A DNA stretch of 64,000 bases from a virus: the IMG/VR virus record IMGVR_UViG_3300032829_000002, positions 56,083-120,082 of that record. One strand, given 5' to 3'. This document shows positions 42,216 through 49,900 of this stretch, one piece after another (the stretch's first letter is position 1; the number at the start of each line of letters is the position of its first letter). Made by a program: the position numbers and the translations under genes. Under the pieces are notes generated by a model that saw only the letters and a program-made list of their open reading frames with translations, had not been told where the DNA came from and made no database searches.

Positions 42216-42603
42216 GCGGTCGAAGCATCAGGAGTCCATCCGTCTGCGGCAGCATACCGATCACTCGGAACCCGAGCTTGTCGTACAGACCGCGAGCTCG
42301 GGTGTTATCCCTTCGGACCGTGAGCATGACGGGTATGTACGCGTGCTTCAGCACCTCTTCCAGCATGCTCTGTCCGACGCCTCGTCCTTGAAAGTCCGGG
42401 TGCACCCCCACGCGAAGTAGATCGATGATCTCCGGACCGAATCGTACGAGGCAGTACCCGATGGCAGGTCTTCTCCAGATGAACGCCCTGCTGGTGCCGA
42501 GCTCCTCGTAGAGTGAGTGCTCGTTGAGGCAGTTGTCTGGGAACAACAACGTCTCGAGCTCGGCGAGCCGCTCGATGTCTTTCTTGTTGGCGTAGTGGAG
42601 CAT
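42196..42603 (-). CDS. GNAT-family N-acetyltransferase
   Basis: The 135-residue protein has the acetyl-CoA binding motif A (VGVHPDFQGRGVGQSMLEEV, with the QGRGVG loop), strands before it and the terminal YDKLGF region. It would transfer an acetyl group from acetyl-CoA to an amine; the substrate is unknown. ATG 42603 is only 10 bases from the divergent gene start at 42613. Its ribosome site is weak. It stands alone on the minus strand in a plus region, like the other accessory genes. Confidence 0.8.
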   Translation of the reverse strand: MLHYANKKDIERLAELETLLFPDNCLNEHSLYEELGTSRAFIWRRPAIGYCLVRFGPEIIDLLRVGVHPDFQGRGVGQSMLEEVLKHAYIPVMLTVRRDNTRARGLYDKLGFRVIGMLPQTDGLLMLRPLTSEST

Positions 42604-42612
42604 GGAGGCGTG

Positions 42613-42828
42613 ATGATTTCCGTTCAAGCAGACAACCTGCACGATGGCAAGGCACTCGAGAAAGAAGTCGATGCAGATCTCGATGCCTTCAACGCATGGT
42701 TTCAGGAGCACCTGAAGGATGGCCCTCTCGACAACCTCGAGCGAGCGGCGATCAAGACCTACCTTTGGTGGAAGACCCATGACGGGGCTAAAAAAGAGGC
42801 ACCCGAAGGTGCCTCTTCTCCCGCCTAG
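42613..42828 (+). CDS. Unknown small acidic protein
   Basis: The 71-residue, helical, acidic protein has GGAGG just upstream of ATG 42613. Its 3' end contains the hairpin that terminates the convergent minus-strand gene, and it overlaps that gene's stop by 4 bases. No family is recognised. Confidence 0.62.
   Translation: MISVQADNLHDGKALEKEVDADLDAFNAWFQEHLKDGPLDNLERAAIKTYLWWKTHDGAKKEAPEGASSPA
42790..42817 (-). terminator. Terminator for the minus-strand gene at 42825
   Basis: A perfect 10-bp stem AAGAGGCACC/GGTGCCTCTT (42794-42803 with 42808-42817) with a UUCG-type loop is followed on the minus strand by TTTTTTAG. It lies in the coding end of the plus gene at 42613. Confidence 0.85.
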
Positions 42829-43145
42829 TTGACGGGCTGGTCCGCGCCGCCGGCGGCGTGCATCGCGACCGAGATGAACGTCATCGTCGTCTCGATCGAG
42901 TTGCGCAGGGCCATCAGCAACTTGAGGTGATCTGCGTACTTCTCCTTGTCGACGCCGTTAGTCAGTCCTGCCTTGCAGATGTCGACGCCGTTATCGATGA
43001 CGTCCAGCGTCCAAGAGAAGTGCAGCATCGCCTGCTCGTAGCGCTGCTGGTGCAAGAAGGAAGACGCTGCGTGGTTGTACTTCGCGACCTTGAGCAGGTT
43101 CCTTGTGAGCTTCTCTTTGCAGACCTTGTCGATTTGAGTGTCCAT
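42825..43145 (-). CDS. Small helical protein, single-gene cassette
   Basis: The 106-residue, helical protein (LKVAKYNHAASSFLHQ; LKLLMALRNSIETTM) has no known motif. It is the first of a group of minus-strand genes with an ATAAGAAGAACAAGGAGG leader. It has its own promoter-like element and terminator, so it forms an independent unit. Confidence 0.72.
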   Translation of the reverse strand: MDTQIDKVCKEKLTRNLLKVAKYNHAASSFLHQQRYEQAMLHFSWTLDVIDNGVDICKAGLTNGVDKEKYADHLKLLMALRNSIETTMTFISVAMHAAGGADQPVN

Positions 43146-43152
43146 GGTAGTG

Positions 43153-43170
43153 CCTCCTTGTTCTTCTTAT
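43153..43170 (-). promoter_or_regulatory. ATAAGAAGAA promoter element and AAGGAGG
   Basis: On the minus strand the sequence reads ATAAGAAGAACAAGGAGG and ends 7 bases before the ATG at 43145. The whole block, including CACTACC before the ATG, is nearly identical to the one at 46847-46864. A -10-like element this close to a ribosome site implies a very short leader. Confidence 0.7.
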
Positions 43171-43228
43171 TCCTCTTTTCAGGGTCCGATTGAAGGGGTA
43201 CAAGAAGGAAAGCTACCGGGAGAAGAAG

Positions 43229-43522
43229 ATGGCACGAAAGTCCGTTGTTGCAATCGAGTGTGGCCGCTGCAATCGCACGGAGTACGTCGAGGAGGCTCCT
43301 GAGAGCGACTACCCCGCGCTCACGATCACTGTACGGGGGCACTCCGTCGCGTCCTACGACGACCTCTGCGCGAACTGCGAGGAGATCGTAACGACCGCGG
43401 TGACCAACTTGACGAAGCCGATGGAGAAGCGCTCCCCCATTCGCAAGAAGAAGGAGGCGGCTTCTGCACCCGCACAGGAGACACCGAACGGCGTTCAGCA
43501 TATGCGCGTGCCACGGGGCTAA
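43229..43522 (+). CDS. Zinc-ribbon protein
   Basis: The 97-residue protein has a four-cysteine ribbon (CGRC about residues 11-14, CANC about 47-50) and a basic Lys/Ala/Pro tail. ATG 43229 follows GGGAGAAGAAG. It is divergent from the cassette at 42825 and convergent with the next minus gene. A shared terminator hairpin follows its stop. Confidence 0.68.
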   Translation: MARKSVVAIECGRCNRTEYVEEAPESDYPALTITVRGHSVASYDDLCANCEEIVTTAVTNLTKPMEKRSPIRKKKEAASAPAQETPNGVQHMRVPRG

Positions 43523-43566
43523 AAAACGAGAGACAGCCGAGTGGGGGGAAGCCCGGCTGTCTCTCG
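43521..43566 (-). terminator. Terminator between convergent genes
   Basis: A perfect 13-bp stem (43527-43539 with 43554-43566) is flanked on the minus-strand exit by TTTTTTAG. It ends the minus gene at 43593 and may also stop the plus gene ending at 43522. Confidence 0.82.
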
Positions 43567-43592
43567 CCGTCACCCGTCAAAGACGGGCAACG

Positions 43593-43784
43593 CTACACGA
43601 CGGAAGGAGGGGCCGTCGCGGTGATCTTCTTGAGTTGGCGCTTGTACGCCTCCACGGCTTGCTTCAACCCGCGGTTTTCCTCTTCGAGTTTGTCGATGCG
43701 ATCGTACAAGTGCGTGAAGCACTCGCTCAGCACGTGGAGTTGGTCGTCAGCTAGGTCCCCGCCGCAGTGTTCGCATTGTCCCAT
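43593..43784 (-). CDS. Small Cys-motif and coiled-coil protein, single-gene cassette
   Basis: The 63-residue protein starts with QCEHCGGDL (a two-cysteine knuckle) and continues as a coiled coil (IDKLEEENRGLKQAVEAY). It has its own ATAAGAAC/AAGGAGG leader and terminator. It could dimerise through the coil; its target is unknown. Confidence 0.7.
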   Translation of the reverse strand: MGQCEHCGGDLADDQLHVLSECFTHLYDRIDKLEEENRGLKQAVEAYKRQLKKITATAPPSVV

Positions 43785-43793
43785 GGTTTGATG

Positions 43794-43811
43794 CCTCCTT
43801 ACTGTTCTTAT
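43794..43811 (-). promoter_or_regulatory. ATAAGAAC promoter element and AAGGAGG
   Basis: On the minus strand the sequence reads ATAAGAACAGTAAGGAGG before the ATG at 43784. Immediately upstream lies an 11-bp imperfect hairpin (43812-43844, arms CCCCTaCTACG), which could be the end of the previous transcript or an operator. Confidence 0.68.
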
Positions 43812-43849
43812 CCCCTACTACGTAGCGTTCTTGCGTAGCAGGGGTAGAG

Positions 43850-43888
43850 AAAAGAACCCCGGCTTGGACTTCCGGCCAGGGTTCTTTT
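43850..43888. terminator. Bidirectional terminator hairpin
   Basis: Arms AAAAGAACCC (43850-43859) and GGGTTCTTTT (43879-43888) enclose an inner GGC/GCC hairpin. T-rich ends occur on both strands. On the minus strand it lies directly after the short frame ending at 43906. Confidence 0.7.
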
Positions 43889-44023
43889 CAGAGGCGTCCC
43901 TACTCCTACGTGGTAAGGAGGCAGTCCATGCAGAGGGCAAGCCCTCGGTTGGTCCACCACACGTAAGAGCAGTCTCTTCCTCCACGATTCTTATCTCGGA
44001 GAATACCTGTATTTTGCACGGAG

Positions 44024-44056
44024 CTAAAAAGAAGGAACCCCGTGGGGTTCCTTCTT
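44024..44056 (-). terminator. Terminator for the gene at 44066
   Basis: A stem AAGAAGGAACCC/GGGTTCCTTCTT (44029-44040 with 44045-44056) has a four-base loop and a T-rich minus-strand exit (CTTTTTAGC). It closes the cassette with start at 44320. Confidence 0.82.
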
Positions 44057-44065
44057 CCGGTACTG

Positions 44066-44320
44066 CTACTCCGTGTCGATCGGGTCGGCCGCGCCACCGA
44101 AGGCGGCGTTGACACCCTTCTGCACGAGCGTCGCGATGCCGACGATCACGAGACCACCGGCGACGGCGCCTGCTGCGTACGAGAACGCGGTGGAGAACTC
44201 GCCGACGTGGGTGCTGAGCGATTCGCTGAATGTCGACGGCTCGAATGCCTTCGCCTGCTCCGACTTGTTCGTGTCGATGGTCTTGTTCGTGTCGATGGTC
44301 TTGTTCGTGTCGATGCTCAT
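44066..44320 (-). CDS. Small protein with TNKTID repeats and a membrane segment
   Basis: The 84-residue protein has an N-terminal triple repeat of (T)IDTNK encoded by an 18-base tandem repeat, then a polar region and one Gly/Ala/Val membrane segment (about residues 48-68). ATG 44320 has AAGGAGG 5 bases upstream and an ATAAGAAG element 40 bases upstream. The same frame also opens at ATG 44461, overlapping the previous gene's stop, giving a possible 131-residue form with a basic extension. Confidence 0.65.
   Translation of the reverse strand: MSIDTNKTIDTNKTIDTNKSEQAKAFEPSTFSESLSTHVGEFSTAFSYAAGAVAGGLVIVGIATLVQKGVNAAFGGAADPIDTE
44264..44317 (+). repeat. 18-base tandem repeat (three copies)
   Basis: The unit cttgttcgtgtcgatggt occurs twice perfectly and a third time with one change. 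It codes on the minus strand for the TNKTID repeats of the cassette protein. The copy number may vary by slippage. Confidence 0.85.
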
Positions 44321-44360
44321 GGTTGCCTCCTTGGTTGAATGGGTAGGTCTCCCATCAATC

Positions 44361-44367
44361 TTCTTAT
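44361..44367 (-). promoter_or_regulatory. TATAAGAAG promoter element
   Basis: Read on the minus strand the site is GGTATAAGAAGATTG; unlike the other copies it lies about 40 bases before the start at 44320, and a GC-rich stretch separates it from the AAGGAGG at 44326-44332. Confidence 0.62.
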
Positions 44368-44457
44368 ACCGTTTCTTGTTGTTGTTTTTCCGGGGGCTGG
44401 GCTCTTTGACCTTCGCGACCTCCCCGAACGGGACGCGTAGGACATCCTTCTCGAGGG

Positions 44458-44799
44458 TCATGCGACCCTCTCGAAGTACTTCTTCGGGTTCATGACGGGC
44501 TCGCCGCAGTGGCTGCAACGAGGCCAGTCCTTGGCGACGCTTGCAAAGCGTGCCTCTGCGCGGAGTCGAGCCTGCGCTCGTTCGTGCTCCGGGAAGGAGC
44601 CTTCGTCTTCGCCGCACATACCCTCCTCCACAGTGGAGTAGAGCCGGACCGGCGGTCTGTACGGAATCACGGGACCGAGGGCTTTGAGATTGCCCCCGGT
44701 CTTACTGGCGCGCCGAGCGTCAGCGGACGTGTGAACAAGATCGAGGGCTGTGCACGCCAGCTTCACGCCAGCGGCGACCCCCAGGAACATGAAGATCAT
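44458..44799 (-). CDS. Small membrane-anchored protein with a Cys pair
   Basis: The 113-residue protein starts with a hydrophobic segment (IFMFLGVAAGVKLACTALDL, residues 2-21), probably a signal-anchor, followed by a basic polar region and CSHC near residue 95. ATG 44799 has AAGGAGG 4 bases upstream and an ATAAGAAC element beyond that. The stop is shared with a possible start (ATGA) at 44461. Unknown function; it may act at the inner membrane. Confidence 0.66.
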   Translation of the reverse strand: MIFMFLGVAAGVKLACTALDLVHTSADARRASKTGGNLKALGPVIPYRPPVRLYSTVEEGMCGEDEGSFPEHERAQARLRAEARFASVAKDWPRCSHCGEPVMNPKKYFERVA

Positions 44800-44803
44800 A
44801 GTG

Positions 44804-44821
44804 CCTCCTTGTTGTTCTTAT
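44804..44821 (-). promoter_or_regulatory. ATAAGAACAAC promoter element and AAGGAGG
   Basis: On the minus strand the sequence reads AATAAGAACAACAAGGAGG, followed by CACTATG. It lies directly after the stop of the upstream coiled-coil gene, with no terminator between them. Confidence 0.68.
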
Positions 44822-44847
44822 TCCCTCCTTTCCTCTGGAATCGTCAG

Positions 44848-45858
44848 CTACTGGATGATCGAGAGCACCGTTGGGATGTCGAGCCCATGCTGGGCAGCGA
44901 CCTCCAGTAGCTTCTTGTATCCGCGAGCGTCTCCACTCTGAACCATCTTGATGGCGCGGCTCCAGTCGAGAAGCAGCTCCTTGGCCAGAGCGATCTGCGT
45001 ATTGCTGCGACTGGCAGTTCGAAGTTGCTCTTCGAGTCGATCGGCTCGAATCTTTGCATCCTGCATTTCCGAAACTGCCGTGTTGAGTTGCTGCTCGAGA
45101 GCGGACACACGGCCCTTCAGGCGTGTGTTCACTGCCCTCATTGCCGGTGAGGAGTCATTGGGGGAGTCGTTGCTCACCCTTTTGGCGGCCTCGAGCTGCC
45201 TCTCGAGGCCATCGGTGTGCTTGCGAAGGTTGGTGAACCCGACTTCAAGCTCCCCGCGGATGCGCGTCTGCTCCGCGAGGCGCTCTTCGAGCGTCTGGTT
45301 CTCTTTCCTCAGCTTCTCGACGTTCGCTGCGTGATTGAGCAGCGCCGTCTCCCGCTCTTTCAGCGTAGCCTCGAGAGTCGTCTTGGCCTCTTGAAGCTTC
45401 TCGGTCTCCATCTCGTAGAGTTCGAGGGTCTCCTTCAGGTCTTGCAGTGACGGCTCCGGAGGCTCTGGGGCTTCTGGAAGGGGTCGAGGAGTGCTCGGCG
45501 GCGCTTGCTGCTTGTTTGGAACAGGTGTCAGGCGCGGCGGGCGTGGGAAGTGAGAGAGGTACTTTCCCCAGTCCCCCTTGTTTGGAAGGCCGACGAAGTA
45601 CTTCCCGGTGTGCTTGGCCAGGTCTTTCGCTGCGTTTCGTTGCCCGGCGCTCATGAGCTCGATCATCGCGACGATGATGTCGGCCCCTTCGACGCTGGTC
45701 GACTTCGACTTGTCGAGGTTGGCGACCTTGACGATGTCGATGCCGTACCTCTCGAACCTCGGCCGGAGACTCTTTTCGAAGAGCTGTCCGGGGAAGTTCG
45801 AGAAGACGACAGCACGCAGGTTGCGTGTGGCACTTGACGGCGGTGTGGTTGTTACCAT
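44848..45858 (-). CDS. Coiled-coil protein with N-terminal Rossmann-like domain
   Basis: The 336-residue protein has an N-terminal alpha/beta domain (about residues 10-100; AVVFSNFPGQLF, GADIIVAMIELM) that resembles small receiver-like or DUF2325-type folds, a Pro-rich hinge, and a long coiled coil (about 135-300). ATG 45858 has GGGAGG 6 bases upstream; the longer frame upstream overlaps the lipoprotein gene. It is probably co-transcribed with the lipoprotein gene. Function unknown; the domain match is tentative. Confidence 0.68.
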   Translation of the reverse strand: MVTTTPPSSATRNLRAVVFSNFPGQLFEKSLRPRFERYGIDIVKVANLDKSKSTSVEGADIIVAMIELMSAGQRNAAKDLAKHTGKYFVGLPNKGDWGKYLSHFPRPPRLTPVPNKQQAPPSTPRPLPEAPEPPEPSLQDLKETLELYEMETEKLQEAKTTLEATLKERETALLNHAANVEKLRKENQTLEERLAEQTRIRGELEVGFTNLRKHTDGLERQLEAAKRVSNDSPNDSSPAMRAVNTRLKGRVSALEQQLNTAVSEMQDAKIRADRLEEQLRTASRSNTQIALAKELLLDWSRAIKMVQSGDARGYKKLLEVAAQHGLDIPTVLSIIQ

Positions 45859-45869
45859 GTCTTCCTCCC

Positions 45870-46499
45870 TCATGGTGTCGAGCAGAGCGCCCACATGTGC
45901 CAAACGAGGTACGGAGACGTGTTGGAGCGCACCTGGCACTCCATGCCTGCCTGCTTGGTCGTATCCGTCGGGTTGATCGGGATGCAGACGACCTCGCCGA
46001 GGTTGGGTGTGCTCATGTTGTAGTAGACGCCGCCAGAGATGAGGACGTCCGAGTTGTTGTTGCAGTAGATGTCACCCTTATCGACTTGCTGGTAGTTCGT
46101 GTTGGCGTTGTTCTGCCAGTTCACGACGTAGAGCTTCGACTTGGAGATCGACGTGCCGGCGGGGCCTTGGGGACCCGCAGGGCCTTGAACGCCTTGGACA
46201 CCTTGAGCTCCCTGGGGACCCGCGGGTCCCGCAGGACCTTGCAATCCAGGATCTCCTTGAGGGCCTTGGGGACCGGTGGCGCCGATGGTGCCAGGATCGC
46301 CCTTTGGTCCTTGCGGGCCGGCAGGACCCGCAGGGCCTTGAGGACCCGTGGGTCCTTGCGGGCCAGGATCGCCGGTGCAGAGCGGCGCGCTCGAAGAGCA
46401 GGCGGGATCGCCGCTGCCCTGCTTGTTGTTCGTCGTGGTGTCCGTACCGCACGCGACCAGGAACAGGCTCGCGATGAGAATCGAAATGTAGATGCGCAT
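45870..46499 (-). CDS. Collagen-like lipoprotein
   Basis: The 209-residue protein has a signal peptide with lipobox LVAC (Cys17 would carry the lipid), a short Thr/Asn/Ser spacer, and 24 uninterrupted Gly-X-Y triplets at residues 43-115 (many GPQ, GPA), then a cysteine-containing beta-rich C-terminal domain. It would form a trimeric rod anchored in a membrane of the infected Gram-negative host, where it may change the surface or block other phages. ATG 46499 has AAGGAGG 7 bases upstream and an ATAAGAAGAA element. It could be host-derived. Confidence 0.85.
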   Translation of the reverse strand: MRIYISILIASLFLVACGTDTTTNNKQGSGDPACSSSAPLCTGDPGPQGPTGPQGPAGPAGPQGPKGDPGTIGATGPQGPQGDPGLQGPAGPAGPQGAQGVQGVQGPAGPQGPAGTSISKSKLYVVNWQNNANTNYQQVDKGDIYCNNNSDVLISGGVYYNMSTPNLGEVVCIPINPTDTTKQAGMECQVRSNTSPYLVWHMWALCSTP

Positions 46500-46506
46500 G
46501 GAAAGA

Positions 46507-46525
46507 CCTCCTTCGTTCTTCTTAT
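46507..46525 (-). promoter_or_regulatory. ATAAGAAGAA promoter element and AAGGAGG
   Basis: The minus-strand sequence is ATAAGAAGAACGAAGGAGG, before TCTTTCC and the ATG at 46499. It shares the GGC flank of the copy at 46847-46864. Confidence 0.7.
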
Positions 46526-46561
46526 GCCGCCAACGGCTCCGGAATGTGCGCGCGGGCTAAA

Positions 46562-46587
46562 GAGAGCTGAACTCTCAGAGTTCTTAT
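46562..46587 (-). promoter_or_regulatory. Orphan ATAAGAAC element with adjoining hairpin
   Basis: TTCTTAT at 46581-46587 reads as GGGCATAAGAAC on the minus strand. It is followed within 10 bases by a small hairpin (GAGAG/CTCTC, 46562-46577) and TTTAG. No gene lies between. It looks like a cassette that has lost its gene. Confidence 0.5.
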
Positions 46588-46623
46588 GCCCGATTCACCC
46601 TGGAAATTGCGCCCTCTGGGCTA

Positions 46624-46645
46624 AGAAGAAGGGGGTGCCCTTCTT
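46624..46645 (-). terminator. Weak hairpin after the cassette gene at 46654
   Basis: Arms AAGAAGGG (46626-46633) and CCCTTCTT (46638-46645) form a stem just after the minus stop at 46654. The exit sequence has only a short T run, so termination may be partial. Confidence 0.5.
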
Positions 46646-46653
46646 CTACTCGA

Positions 46654-46839
46654 TCAGCGCAGGAACCCCCGTCCGTCGCCCACCATTGCGAGCAGCCGCG
46701 TCTGGGTCTCCCTGCGGCGCTTCGCTTCTTCTTGTTCCTGTACCAGCAGGCAGAACAAGCGCCAGTCTTCGAAGCCGCTGAGCGGGCCGGCGTTGGTGTC
46801 CTCGGGATACAGGTATTTCTTGATGCAGTTCTTGTCCAT
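46654..46839 (-). CDS. Small charged protein, single-gene cassette
   Basis: The 61-residue protein is charged and helical (LLVQEQEEAKRRRETQTRLL) with no known motif. It has the standard ATAAGAAGAACAAGGAGG leader and a terminator-like hairpin. Its promoter sits back to back with the tape measure gene. Confidence 0.68.
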   Translation of the reverse strand: MDKNCIKKYLYPEDTNAGPLSGFEDWRLFCLLVQEQEEAKRRRETQTRLLAMVGDGRGFLR

Positions 46840-46846
46840 GGTAGTG

Positions 46847-46864
46847 CCTCCTTGTTCTTCTTAT
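46847..46864 (-). promoter_or_regulatory. ATAAGAAGAA promoter element and AAGGAGG
   Basis: The minus-strand sequence is ATAAGAAGAACAAGGAGG, followed by CACTACC and the ATG at 46839. It is almost identical to the element before the gene at 43145, although the coding sequences differ, which argues for a conserved regulatory block. Confidence 0.72.
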
Positions 46865-46908
46865 GCCGCCTTCGCGCCCTTTTTTGTGGTTCGTGGTAGC
46901 CTTCGGAC

Positions 46909-49900
46909 ATGCCGCTGAACTCCGCTGAGATTGCTGCCGCTTCTGGGCAGTTTCAGTCGATGTACGCCTCGAACATGCAGTTCTCGGGCATGGTCGGTGG
47001 GATGGGTGGGCCGCCCGTTCAGGCAGAGCGCGTTACGGGCGGGCTGATGAACGCAGCCGCGAGCGTCGGAGCTCCTTTGGCGAGCCTCGGCATCGGAATG
47101 CTCGGGCTCGATCCGATGAGCCTCGGCCTCAAGGCGGGGATGGGTGCCTACATGGGGGGCGCAGGGCTGATGGGAGCCGGCGTTGCGGGTCTTGGTGTTG
47201 CCGCAGGGGTGGCGGTTCCGATGGCAGTCGCCAGCTACGCGGCGAACCAGATGTGGACGGGCGCGCAGCAGCAGCAGGCGTTCAACCAGCAGATGCGCGG
47301 CGCCTTCAACTTCATGACGCCGTACGGGCAGGGCTTCTCGACGGGGCAGCTTGGGGGGATCAACCAGCAGCTCTTCAACATGGCGGGGCAGCAGGGGCCT
47401 GGTGGGGAGATGCTCGGGATTCGAGAGCTCCAAGGGCTCGCGTCGAACATGGGGCGGATGGGAATGGGCGGCGGCGTACGCGACGTCAGCCAGTTCACTC
47501 AGCGCTTCCGCGAGATGGTCGATACACTGAAGGTCGTAGCGAAGGAGATGGGAACCAGCATGCAGGCGGCGCAGGAGTTCGTCGTCGCGATGCGGGGATC
47601 GGGCATCTTCAACTCTGGAGACCAGCGTCGATTGGCCACCGAGATCCGCCAGTTCTCTCAGGCCGGCAACATGGCCACGAGCGAGCTCACCGCGGCGGCG
47701 AACATCGGAGCTCAGGTCTCCCGTGCGATCGGCGGCCGTGGAGCGCAGGGCGCGTTCGCAGGAATCCGCACAGCCGGGATGATCGGAACCGCCATGCAGG
47801 CGGGAGTGCTGTCGGAAGAAGACATCTACAACGCCACGGGGCTCACCGGCGCAGAGGGCCGACAGGCACTCGCGACACGGCAGCTCGAGCAGGCTGGTGG
47901 TTTTCTGCGTTCGGGACGCGGACGGATGTTCTTGGCGTCCGTCGCGGGACAGAATGGGCAGCTCGATCAAGCATCCGTCGAACAGTGGATGTCCGGTGAC
48001 ATGAACATCGGGGCCACGCGCGGCCGCGCTCGTGGGAACTTGTCCTCCATCGGAAAGGCCGGGTTCCTCCGCAACGAAGGCCGCCTTCGCGGTGCAGCTC
48101 TTCAGCAGTTCGGGGGAATGCTCCCGACGATGGCGCTGATGCAGTGGGCTTCGAGCAAGGGCATCGACATCGATCAAATGGACGATCGCTCGATGATGTT
48201 CGCCTCCCGGCAGCTCGGAATGGGGATGGACGAGCTCGAGGACGCCGTGAAGATGGCGAAGGATATGCCCCGGCTGCGGGAGCAGCAGCGGTCATCGGCG
48301 CGCGCAGACGAGTTCCAGCGCAGGCAGGCCACCCTCAGCCGAACGCAGGGCATCGAAGGCGTCAAACGACGATTCGAAGAAGCCAGAGACAAGGTGCAGA
48401 ACAGTCTGCAACGCGCCGGAGCTCAGTTCTACACCGACCTCTCCTCGATGGTGGAGACGTACATCAACAAGCTGACGGGCGTCGCGGTCGAAGAGTACGA
48501 CCAGCAGATCATGGACGCCTACTCGGATGCGATTCGTGGCGCCGGGAGCTCTGGTCTTCAGAAGCAGCTCGGTGGCGGCGCGCGCGCCGGAGTGGGGATC
48601 GCAAGCAAGTACGGAACGGGTACTTCTCCTCTCGCTGGACGGACGTCTGCGCAAGCCGGCGTCAACAACTTCTTCGGACGCAGGGAGGGCGTAGGCCGTG
48701 CAGCCGAAATCGGTCTCACTGGGTTGTTTAGCTCAGGAGCGTCGAAGCTCGCGTTCGGCGACTCGGACATGGATCGAATGCAGGCTGCTGGATACGGCGG
48801 GTTGTTCCGTGGTGTCGGCGGAGCGGACGATCTCCAAAGACGTACGAACATGGCGCAGGGGGCGTACTACGCAACGCAAGCTGCTCTTCGAGATCCTTCT
48901 CTCAAGGACGTGCACGGCAACGCGAAGCTCGATCAATTGACCCAGGTGCTCGCGCAGCGCGCGAACGCTGGTGACAAGGACGCCGCGGCCGCACTGATGA
49001 ACATTCGGTCGGCCAATACGCCGGAGGAGCGGCAGAAGATCGCTCGACAGATGATGGGAGAGAAGGGTCCGCCGAGTACCCTCTCTTCTTTGAGCGGTGG
49101 TTTTGCCACGATGGACGAGAAGAACTTGGCCTATGGGCAGGCGATGGCGATGCCCGCGGCCAAGAGGGGACGTCCCGAATTTGCAGAGGGACTTCTCGGT
49201 ATGCTCGGAGCTCGCAAGATCGACAAGCAGACCGAAGGGATGTCGGTTGTCGACAAGGTTCTCACGGGACTCACCGGGGGCTACTGGAAGACCGTCACCG
49301 ATCGACGTGCGGCAGCAGCCAAGGGCGAGTACTTGAACTCGCAAGAAGGCAAGTCGCTGATCTCCGGCATCTACTCAGGCGACCAGGCGTCTCGAGACAA
49401 GATCGAAGACATGTTGCTGAAAGAAGATCTCCCGCCCGAGCAGCGAGAGGCTTTGAAGCAGATGGCAGCGGCTGCCGACTCCTTCGACCTGTACGAGAAG
49501 GCTCAGAAGGAGAAGCGAGAGCCGACAGAAGAAGAGTGGGCAGCGATCGCCCGCCGACGCGGTATGTCCGTGGACGCCGTGAAGAGCTCTCCGTCGCAGC
49601 TCTCAGCCGTCGCCAAGGGCCAGCAAGAAGAGAAGACGCGTATTCTCGCTCGCGAGATGAGTCGCGGAGCGCAGCAGCAAGCGCGTTCGCTCACGCTCAG
49701 CGGGTACGCGACCACGGACAAGTCTGGAAAATTGGTCTTGTCGGCGGGCACCGAGGCAGCGATCACTTCGGCACTCGGCAAGGACGCTGGGGGCATCATC
49801 AAGGCGATGCAGGGCAAGCTTTCGAGCATCGACCGACAATCCATGGTTGGAGAAACCACGGATTCCGAGCTCCTCAAGGAACTCGCGACAGAGCAAGGCT

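Larger units (their letters stand above)
43785..44065. other. Intergenic cassette without a confident gene
   Basis: This 281-base gap holds, on the minus strand, an ATAAGAATC element (43988-43994), a GGAGG, a short Cys/Trp-containing frame ending at 43906 (VWWTNRGLALCMDCL), a hairpin with arms AAAAGAACCC/GGGTTCTTTT (43850-43888) and a second hairpin (43812-43844). The order promoter, frame, terminator matches its neighbours, so it may encode a very small protein or RNA, but no start codon is well placed. Confidence 0.45.

Noticed and set aside
45870-46499. Collagen repeats read as a tail fibre
   Set aside because: The lipobox signal peptide, minus-strand cassette position and own promoter element do not fit a tail fibre gene.
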